From contig QAXH01001653.1 of NCBI GenBank assembly GCA_004335635.1, positions 1 to 24,580 of the forward strand: DNA of 24,580 nt, written 5' to 3'. This stretch comes from Chloromonas sp. AAM2. Taxonomy: Eukaryota > Chlorophyta > Chlorophyceae > Chlamydomonadales > Chlamydomonadaceae. A program made the position numbers and the translations under genes. Shown in pieces: positions 1 to 9,833 of this stretch. Under the pieces are notes generated by a model. It was not told the origin of the DNA, made no database searches, and worked only from the letters and a program-made list of their open reading frames with translations. Each line of letters opens with the position of its first letter. Positions within the stretch are counted from its first letter, which is position 1.

Positions 1-80
1 CCCCCCTACACTTGCTCTCCCGCAGTGACTTGACAGCCCGCCTTACAGCCACGCCCCACCCTCCACACCCCGCCTCTCAC

Positions 81-2020
81 CTGCCCTGGCCGCGTCCGCT
101 TCTGCCTGTATTGTGAGCTTGACCACCTCGCGCGTCTCAAGCTGCATGCACACCATACCACAAACACATGCATGAACACCGCAACACCACACAACCATAC
201 ACGCGTGGAAAACACAACACATGGGCACATGCATGAAAATCGCCACCCACCACACATGTGTACACGTCATAACATCTGATGAGGCGCAGGGGCGTGCATG
301 CTGGGAGTCATGCATGCAGCAATGCCCCCACTCTGATACTGCAAGAGCCGGTAACCCTGAGGCCGGTCTGCCGCGTGTTGCATGGGCAGTCACCACACCT
401 TGCGCTCCTCCTCTCGCTTCTTCTCATTCCGCCGCAACTCCTCCTCCTCCTCTTCTAATCGCTCACGCTCGGCAATGGTCTGCGCGCACGAAATTAAGAC
501 AGCATGCAGTCTCATGTGTGCATGGTTGTGAACGTGCATACTGAACACCTGGACACTGAAGGACGCCCAAAATGACACTTGGGCGCCATGCATGCTGAGC
601 ATGTCTTGGCTGCATCTGGGCACCCCGCAGCACCCGTCCCGGGCCTCAACGCCACAACACAACTACCCCACACCTCTCTTGCTTCTTTGGGTATGGCATA
701 GCTGTGCATGGCTGGGCCACCCCATGCCCTTATGCAACCATCCTTGCCCCCACCAAGCCCCTCCTTGCCCCACCTCTCTTGCTTCTTTGGGCACGAACAC
801 GGGCTTGAGCAGCCTTCTCCCGTACGCCTCGTCCTCGGAGTCAGTTTCGTACTCGGACTCCTCCTCCTGCACAGTGAGTGACGGCACACGCCGCCTGAAC
901 AGTGACAACTCACTGGCCAGACACAGCGTTGATAAGCATCGAACACTGTTTGGGATCCTGTGATGTGGAGGCATCATGCTCAAGCTTTTCTTAAGATGTG
1001 GCTGATTGCTATGCGCCTGGGCTGTTTGTCTGCACGCTGCAGGTCTGCAAGATGCAAAAGCTGCCATACATCTTCTACTACTACAACACCCCATGTCTAG
1101 ATCTACTACTGTACGACCCTGTATCAGCTTACCTCTTCTTCTGATTCCTCCTGCTGTGGTAGCGCTGCTTCAACCGCCCGCTGCTGCTGCAACAACCTGC
1201 AGCAAAGCATGTCAGCAACTGTCTGTTTCCTGCATTCAAGACCTGTGTGAAAATACTCATGGCTATTCCTCTTTGGGCGTGGCTGTCCCTTTCTATGCAT
1301 GACTGGCCCTGCCCACGCATGCACGTCTGCTTCATGCATGCATGCATGCATGCCCCACTCCCCATGCGCGCACGCTTGTGTCACACATGGCTGCCCCACT
1401 ATCAATGCATAGCTGTTCCAACGCCCATGTATGGTTGCCCCTCCCACAATGCATGGCTACCCCTGCCCACACACGTGCACCTGTGTCGTGTCATGCATGG
1501 CTGTCCCTGCCCATGCATGGCAGTCCCTGGCCCATGCATGGGCTGCCCCTGTCCATGCATGCGAGCCTGTCTCTTGCATGGCTGTTCCTTACCTGTCCCT
1601 GACCGCCTGACGGCGCCTGGCTGCCTCCTCAGCATCCTCTTCTTCCTCTTCTGCTCCTTTCCCTGCCTCTGCCTGCTCATCCTCGGACACAGGTTCCTCT
1701 TCTTCCTCCTCGTCTCCACGTCTTCGCCTGACAACTTCTGCAGCCCTGATTGCTCTTCGCTCCTCAATCCGGGCTTCTATATCATCGTCTGTCCTTGTTG
1801 CTGTCAAGCGCGCAAGGCGAGGGTCCGCTTTGCGCACGATAACCGGTGCAGCCACATCCGTTCGGAATACCTCTCGATCGCCGATTTGCAGGTCCGCTAC
1901 CTGCTCGGCAGCCCATTCTGGTGCCTTGCCGGCCCAGTATCGCCTAACTCGGGTTTGTTCTACTCGCCCCTTCTCTGCTTCGCCTTTCTCCGTGTGGCGA
2001 GCAGCTAGGGCTCCCGACAT
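81..2020 (-). CDS. MFAP1: MFAP1, spliceosome-associated protein (3' end outside window)
   Basis: Homologue of microfibrillar-associated protein 1, a nuclear protein of the activated spliceosome. Exons on the minus strand, in transcript order: 1593-2020, 1133-1196, 774-866, 399-479, 81-141; all junctions are GT-AG and the reading phases join cleanly to give the first 242 codons. Seen in the sequence: an N-terminal block RVRRYWAGKAPEW (about residues 26-38), a block ADPRLARL followed by an Arg/Glu helix, long Glu runs, then ESEYETDSEDEAYG and LLKPVFVPKEARE, and a charged helix TIAERERLEEEEEELRRNEKK. These match, in order, the conserved blocks of animal and plant MFAP1 (RVKRY..GKRPDY, DPRLRRL, EYEEYTDSEDE, RLKPVFIRKKDR). 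The family is about 400-440 aa, so the conserved C-terminal half lies before position 1. The start at 2020 is the ATG that opens the only long frame. Introns are CATG-rich. Confidence 0.9.
671..791 (-). repeat. Duplicated exon-3 donor region of MFAP1
   Basis: A 21-bp block at 771-791 that holds the last codons of MFAP1 exon 3 and its GTG donor is repeated exactly at 671-691, 100 bp further into the intron. Both copies keep a potential donor (GTGGGG and GTGTGG). The second copy is out of frame with the first, so using it would break the protein. Confidence 0.8.
1290..1590. repeat. Degenerate CATGCATGGCTG repeat in MFAP1 intron 1
   Basis: This intron is built mainly from irregular tandem copies of a unit near CCCATGCATGGCTGYCCCTG, including an uninterrupted CATG run at about 1333-1351. 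Open frames here on the plus strand are repeat-driven and not believable genes. Confidence 0.8.
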
Positions 2021-2412
2021 GATTGATTTGAAGGGGCCGAAGCCCCTGAATGCTTAGATTGCGAGTACTCGAACAAAACGAAACAACCCTTTGGCTTGAT
2101 AAGTAAAGAATCTAATAAGACAGCAGCTTGGCTATCGTGAGAGGGAATTTGTAGCGGCTATGTCAGCATGCAATGATCTATCAGGCCAACAACAGTGGGT
2201 GGTTACAGTAACCGATTGCGCTGCACACCTGTCATGCCTGTGCTCTGCTGCAGCCTATGCCACAACTGCCACATTCACATGCTTGGATGCATGCACCCTC
2301 ATGCCATGATCAACCCATGACAGCAGCTGAAGATAATGCCCTGCTGGCATCAACAACGCCATGAGGGCAGAGTGCAACCACAAATCCTCAAGTCTTGGAG
2401 ACTTAAAAAGAC
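2021..2412. promoter_or_regulatory. Divergent intergenic region between MFAP1 and the GT47 gene
   Basis: Only 392 bp separate the MFAP1 start codon (minus) from the GT47 gene start codon (plus), so both promoters and both 5' leaders must fit here. No clear TATA box or other known element stands out. Short ATG-led frames upstream of 2413 (for example from 2361, a different frame) could act as upstream ORFs if transcribed. Confidence 0.5.
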
Positions 2413-5400
2413 ATGCTGCCCCAATGGCGCCTAGTACATCCAGCTATCGTGATACTCTGCCTGCTGCTGGTGCTCTCACTTCCTCTTCAAACCCATGGCA
2501 GCAGATGCGCAGACGGGTGTTCACGCCACGGCACATGCAATGAGGAGTTAGGCAGGTGAGCACAGCAGATGCTGCGTACGTGCGACTTTGAATTGTGCTT
2601 TACATCAATGATCATGATCCCATGTGCCCTAGTTGCACTTGCCACATGCAGATTGCGACTTTGGTGTCGTGCTGTGAGTGATAATCATGATGTGTGGGTG
2701 TGTGTACTGCGTGATGTATGTGTGGGTGCAGGTGTGACTGTCCCCGGCACCTCTCCGGGCCCGCCTGTGCTGACCCCGCTGGGCCGCTGGTGGACGCATG
2801 CCGCCGCTACGGCTTCCCATCGGGCAAATGTGACGCCGAGACGCCGGGGCTCTGTCTCAACAACTGTACATCTAGGGGGCAGTGCGTCTCAGGGTGGTGC
2901 CACTGCTCACAGGGTAGGTCGCTTCTTCACGTGACTGGATGGAACAACCAGTTTCCAGTAGTGCAAAGCTTACAATACACTCCAGCAAGCAGGATGTCCT
3001 GACAGGGTAAGAAACGGTTGGTGTTGGCAGGGTAACAAGGAGGGAAGGGTAACGGTTATAAAACTATTAGGGGAAGGCGAGGGGTGTAATGCACCAGCAG
3101 TTATAGCGGTTACTACGGTAGCGACGTGAATAGGGTGACCCTTGAACCGGCATTTTTCAGGTTAATAGATGGATCAATTCTCAGCAGCGCAAATCTTAAA
3201 ACACCACACTCCTGCAAGCCAGCCTGTGCAGCCAGCATGTCGCATGTCTGTCACGTTTGGTATCCTTACCATTGGTGTGGACAAACTTGATCATAAGCTT
3301 ATGAAAGGCAGACACAGTTGCATGGTGCCGTCACATCCGTACAGCGGTGCCAAATGCTAACACTTCAATCATCCGACACAAATCAGCCGGTTGGTGTGAC
3401 GCCAGAAGTGTTTGGTTTGTCGGGCGGTGTGAGTTCGCAAACATGCACGCACGCAGGTCACTATGGGGCTGACTGTTCCTTATCCCTGGACTCCCAAGGC
3501 ACACCCCAGCAACTGGCGGGGCTGGGATTCAAAGCCGCCACCAGGGGCCCCTCCATCTACATATACGAGATACCACCAAGGTTCAACACTTGGTGCGTCA
3601 CACTGCCCGGCGTGGCACTTGGAGAAAAGACAGTGCAGGCGGGCGGCCGCTCCATTTGCAATGCAAGGCGGGCAATGCCCGGGATTGGTTTTCCAGCAAA
3701 CGGAGCCTCTTATCTGTGCACAAGGACGACCAATTACAAGACGACCCTGAGCATTGCATGCGATTGGCTTTCTGGGATAGCATGATGCCCAACGCTTTGC
3801 TTAGGAAGGTGGTGTCTGTTTGGTCCGCAGCTTTGCAAGCTGCGGAACCACAGTCAGCGTAACGGCATGTGTGGTGAGAGTTGACCGTCATGGAGTCGGT
3901 TACGTGCGCCACCTGCCCATGGTACCCATCAGCCTGGCATGGCCGGGGACACAGCCACCTGACGCTTGCTTGACTGATCTGTTACATCAGGGAAGCTGTC
4001 AAAGCACACGGGACGGGATGCATACCGCCCTGACCTACCCTGAGCAAGAAAGGAGAAGAAAGGCAGGAACAAGGGCAGAACATGCCCAAAGGCAGAAACG
4101 AACAAGGCAGAAAGGAATGCAACTAGCCACGAAAGCTTGCTTGGTCTGGCACAGCACGTGGGACCACCATGTTGGAACGCCACTTCACTTGGGTGCATCG
4201 CAGGCACAACATAGAGAAGTTTGACCGCCCCCTGTACGTGCACCTGTGGAAGCGATTCATCAGCAGCGGCCACCGCACACTGAACCCGGACGGGGCAGAC
4301 TACTACTACATACCCACTGACTTCAGGTAGGCAGACTACTACTACATACCCACTGACTTCAGGTAGGCAGACTACAACTACATACCCACTGACTTCAGGT
4401 AGGCAGACTACAACTACATACCCACTGACTTGAGGTCAGTGGTTGGGGCAAGAGGTGGTGAGCAGGGATGATCACTGGGTGGGCAGGGCTGGGGCTCTGT
4501 CAGGCGGTACGAGCAGGGTGTGAGAGCATGAGAGTGCTTGACACACTGTTGGTCCGGCTGCATCCCAGCCCAGCCGTACAAACCAAAATGTGCAGTCTGT
4601 CTATCCTCCATGCCTTTGTTGGTGCCATCACACGATGCTCATAGTGCCTTAACTAGTCTGATGGAGTCGCTCATTCATCCATATTCAGCCTGAGCATTCA
4701 TGCACGCGTGCTGGCATCTATGCGAGGAAACTGGTGAATCTGCATTTCAGGCTATGAAACAAAGTCACACCATCAACAGGTCGTGAATACCTTGGCGGCC
4801 TGTATGCCTTGCCCTGAGCCGCGTCTGGTCACGTGTCCGCTTGTGTGGTCTGTGCATGTGGTCTGTGCATGTGCGGCCTGTGTATGTGCGGCATGTGCAT
4901 GTGCGGCCTGTGCATGTGCGGCCTGTGCATGTGTGCAGGTATCTGCGTCAGGACTCCAGCGAGGTGCTCCGATACGTGTGGAACACCTGGCCGCACTGGA
5001 ACAGAACAGGTGATGACCACAACACACACACAACAACACGAAAAACATACAGAACAGAGCACAGCAGCTGGATAGCCTCCAAGTACGTAGTTGCCCTTGG
5101 GCTTTCCCAGGTTGCCTTGCCCTTGGTTGCACCTCTCCCCTAGGCGGGCACCATGTCATGATGTTCATGATGACAAGGTCAACATCACAACATGAAAGTG
5201 TGTGGTTAAACCTTTTCCTTGATTGCGCACAGGCGGCGCCCTTCATGTGCTCATGAGCATTTCAGACCCAGGCGGTTGCCATGTCATGCTGGTGATAGGT
5301 TCAAACAGCTTCACATCGCACGTAGTATCTCGCCTTTGGCTGCAGGCGGTGCGCGTCATCTGCTGCTAAGCACCTCGGATCTGGGCGGGTGTGAGGGGGC

Positions 5401-8400
5401 CGATCTCATGAGAGTGAGGAACGTGACGGCCAACGCCACGTGGGTTACGGCCTGGGGCCTCGCACGCAAACACCCCAAAGTGTGGTGGCCGGGTTGCCAC
5501 AGACCAGGACTGGTAAGGAGAGGTTGGTTGGTTGGTTGGTTGGTTGGTTGGTTGGTTGGTTGGTTGGTTGGTTGGTTGGTTGGCCAGACACCCCAGAAAG
5601 TGGTTGTCTGGATGCAACAGGCCAGGTCTAATGATGAGGGCCGGCCTTGGTTGGTTAGTTGGTTGGTAGTCGGTTGGTTGATACGGTAGTTGGTTGGTTG
5701 GGTAGTTGGTTGGTCTGATGCGCAAACACCGGAGAGAAGGGTTAACATCTGGATCTCATTTCGCTTTTTCAGCACATGGAAGCCCAGTATATGATCGTAA
5801 TGTCATCAACTGTTATTGGTAAATGTACTGCTGTCATCCATTGTTAATGATGACTGTACTGCCTCGCAGGATATCGTGATCCCCATCCCTGCTCTGAGCC
5901 CTGGTATGCTCTCCACCCCGCTCAACATAGCAGTGCAGCACCGCCCAACCCGCAACATCACATTCTATTTCTCAGGCAAGACGATGACGCACAGGCCTCG
6001 TGCCGTCCTGCCTCACGGCCTGTTTCTGCCTTTCTTTGTGCCTTTCTACTCCTATCTTGCTCAGGGTAGGCCAGGGCGGTACACATCCCGTCCCGTGTCC
6101 TTCAGCGGCTTCCCTGATGTAACAAAATCAATTGGCACAGGCAAGTTAACAGTCCACTCACAGGCGAGGCGCACCAGGACGCAGCAGTGCGCCTCAGGCT
6201 GCACATGGCACTGCAAGCAATCACCACGGAATGTGGCTCACCGATGCTGTGGTTAGCCGGCGAGCGGGCCAGGAAGCACCAGATAGGAGCTTGGCAGGGA
6301 GCACTTCAAATCGCAGCCTGCTTGCAGATGGTGTGCCTCGCATACTACGCCATGACAGTGTTTTGCTACCAGTGAGTTTTCTTGGCTTAACGATTGTCAG
6401 GCGCGTAATTCTTGGAGAGATACTGTGTCTAGCTGCAGTACCGTGGGTTGAACCATGAAAAACTATGTAGTGATGATGATGATGATGACAGTGTCTTGTC
6501 CGTGTGTGTACTCCAGGCAAGGTGTGCGGCGACAACCGCGAGCCCCGGGCCCCCGGCAGCGCCTGGCCCATCTGCCAGACCAAGACAAACCCACTGTACA
6601 GCGCAGGTAGGCTCATGAGATAGATAGAGGGAGGGAGGGAGGGAGGGAGGGAGGAAGGGATAGATAGACCTGCGCTGTATGCCATTGAAGCCCACTTGGG
6701 CCACGGAAAATCATGGATGAGTGGCTGCCAGGATGGGGGAGACACAGCTGTCGTGTTCATGTTTGAAGCCATTCGTGAGTTTGTGGGCAATCTTTGGGCC
6801 AACCTGCAAGTGCCATGTTGTTGTTGTTTACATGGCCTTCACTTCAGGGAGGACTGCTTAGCGGGGGCAAGGTGGAAGGGAAAATGCCGGTAACCTACTG
6901 GTCACCGAGTGCCATGTACTGATGGCGTTGATGTTGACACTGACTCGCCTTGCCAATCACACGAGCCCTACCTCACTCTGCCCCATCTTGCCCTTGCAGG
7001 TATGCGTCAGCAGGTGTACCTGCACCACTCGGCTCGACCCGGCTACAAGATCGTGGCCCGCAGCCCCTCCTACAATGACGACATGGCCTCCTCTGTGTTC
7101 TGCCTGGCGCCCACCGGGGGCGGACACGGCAAGAGACAGGTACAAGTACTGGGGACAACTCACCAGCGGGCTCCCACTCACCAGCGGGCTCCCATGCGAT
7201 GCCAACCCCCATGCGCTGATGTCCATGTATGAATTCGAAGTATTGTATGCAGGGAAGGGGGTGTTGTGGGCGTCAGAGGTGTGTTTGTTCACACCAGGGA
7301 AGGCAGGTGCAGGGCATGGAACGGGGATGGCACCACCTTGACCTACTCTGAGAAAGGCAACAGAGCCAGCAAGGCAAACAAGGAATGGGACCAGTCTGGG
7401 GGGCAGTGGTGTTGTGTTTATGTATTCAATTCGAAGTGCCATGGGGGGCGAATTCCTTGAACAGACTGCATATGATCCGCGAGACAGCACTGATGACAGG
7501 TGTGTGGCGTTGCTTTCAACACAATGTATCCCCATATTGCATGTCCGTGTGATGCCTTGGGCGAGGGTAGAGGGCTGTGGGGTGGGGACTGGGGAGCACA
7601 AGGCGAGGTGCGATGCAGCTGGAAGGCGGGTGGGGAAAAGAATGGTTAGTGTCCAGTTCAAAGCGGCATCGGGTTTGGGCTTAAACCACCTGGCCGCCTT
7701 ACTTACGCTGACCGGCGTCCGTTCTTTTCTGATATAAAGGAGGGTTGGGGTTAAGAAAGAGTTAAAAGAAGGGGTTCAGAGCTGCAGTACCGTGGGTTAC
7801 ACCATGAGAAGCCATGTAATTATGATGATAATGATGATGATGAAGGGGTTCAGAGCGTAAGAAGGTGCAGATCCTTGAGAAGACTGGTTCTTTAAACAGG
7901 AGAGTGCAACAGTGCAATGAAAAGAACCGCATCAATCCATGTGCTCAATCCGTTCATATACCAGATCAACTGAAACGTCTCAGGACAACTAAACCAACTG
8001 CCAAGGACTGTGCAGGTGCTAGTGGCTCGGTTCGGTTGCATTCCTGTGCCCATCACCGACTATGTGCTGCAGGTAATGGGGCTGGGGCGCATGATGGGTT
8101 GCCCACAGCGCAGGGCAGTACATTGCAGGCAACACAGGCCTATCCCAGCAAACGCCAACTTGCTTCGTCCGAGCAAACGCTTCCGCCCTTCTAGCTATGA
8201 TACTGGCATGTTCTTGACGTTTTGGTGGCAACATGCACATACTTTGCTTAGGGGATGATGTAGGCGGCCACCAGGCACCTAGGCTGCTTGGTCTGCAGCA
8301 ACACATGATGAGGATGACTTGCTGTGCCCTTATCACCCTCCTGAGGTGTTGCCAGGGGGTGTGCCCCGGGCCCCTCCTTAGCCTGGCTTACTTTGACTGT

Positions 8401-9800
8401 TACTGTCCGTTGGTGTCAGTTAACGTTACTTGGTGTCAATTACTGTTGCTATGCAGCCGTTTGAGCCCGAGCTGCCATGGAATGAGTTTAGTGTGCCGGT
8501 GGCCGAGATCAATGTTCCACGCATGCATGAGATACTGGCGGGTATACCCCCAGGGACCGTGGCCAACATGCAGGTGTGTGGCGTTATGTGATCATCCTCT
8601 ACAACTGTGACTTGTGAAACGCGATAGGTGACATTGTGATGGGTGAGCTCATCCCGTGCATGGCATTGGAAAAACTTTGCCCAACACTGCCAAACACATC
8701 GCCAAGCACATGAACATGAGCGATAGCAGATGATGTGTCCTCTCAGTCGTTCTTGGCTTGTGCATGTGCTGTCCATGCATGCAGAAATCCCTCGCCTGTG
8801 CCGCACGGCACCTGACATGGAGCAGCATGTGGGGTTCCATCATGGGCGATGACGGGCGCTATGACGCGTATGCAACACTCATGGAGATACTGGCGGCCAG
8901 GACACGGCACCCTGGCACAGCGCCACAGGTCAGGGGGGCCACGTGGCGTTACACAAGAGTGTGTGTGTGTGACATGGGGTGATGTGACATGGAGTGTGTG
9001 ACGTGTGGGGGGGGACAAGGAGTGCGTGGCATCACGGGATGTGACAGGACTGTGACACCAGTGGGTGGGTGGCGCGGTGTGTGACATGAGTGTGGTGTGG
9101 ATGTGCGATGGATGTGTGATGGATGTGTGATGCATATGAGTGGCTTAGGTGTGCGATGCGGTGTGGCGAGCGCAGTAACGGTTGTAGTGTGGTAGAGGAG
9201 AGCCAATCCAGGGGTTTGGAAAGACGTGCAACTTTTCAGAGGAGGTGAACGATGGAGCACGGTAAACGTTGCTATAAGAAAACACTGGCAAGCTGAACCC
9301 ATTGCCAAACGCGCTGGGCAGTTCGGGGAGTGGGTTGGGATCAGGATGTGCAGCTCTGGTTCCCTTCCCCTCCCACACCTGAGGTCAAAAGAACGCGGCA
9401 GCACACCAGCCTACCACCATCATAACTGCACGACACACCCTGTGCTTCTTGCAGGATCTGATGCGTGTGGACGAACACTTTGCAAAGTTTGCGCGCTGCG
9501 AGCTAGGAGGTACGTCCCAGTGTTTTGCTCTACTACCTGTCTTGATTTAGTAGAGCTCATGACTCGCCCTGCCTCGCCTTACTTGTTTGTTGTGATCAGG
9601 GCAGGCCAGGCCGGGGCCCACCCAGTTCCATGCCCTGTCATGGCGTCCCTGACGTAAAAATATTTGTATACTTCAGCATCTGATCTGTAAACGGTAGATG
9701 ACCAGGGATGCAAGCGCATTGGTGAGCGCTGTCAGCAGCTTCGTGATCTTGATGTTGCCAACTGTAATCCTGAGTTTCTAATCTCTGGTGTGTACATGTG

Positions 9801-9833
<33 letters not shown>

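Noticed and set aside
571..691. Second MFAP1 donor as the normal splice site
   Set aside because: It would retain 100 bp and shift the frame; the donor at 773 joins in phase with exon 4 and matches the family.
1247..2008. 253-aa plus-strand open frame
   Set aside because: Antisense to MFAP1 exon 1 and its CATG repeat intron; the minus strand has the conserved protein.
4294..4437. 36-bp repeat as an in-frame protein repeat expansion
   Set aside because: Each junction reads AGG TAG, so retaining any further unit stops translation.
5522..5583. TTGG run as an internal telomere-like tract
   Set aside because: Green algal telomere repeats are TTTAGGG or TTTTAGGG; this is a simple microsatellite.
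6221..6802. 193-aa minus-strand open frame
   Set aside because: Runs through repeat S1, the GGGA tract and antisense of GT47 exon 8; no domain and low complexity.
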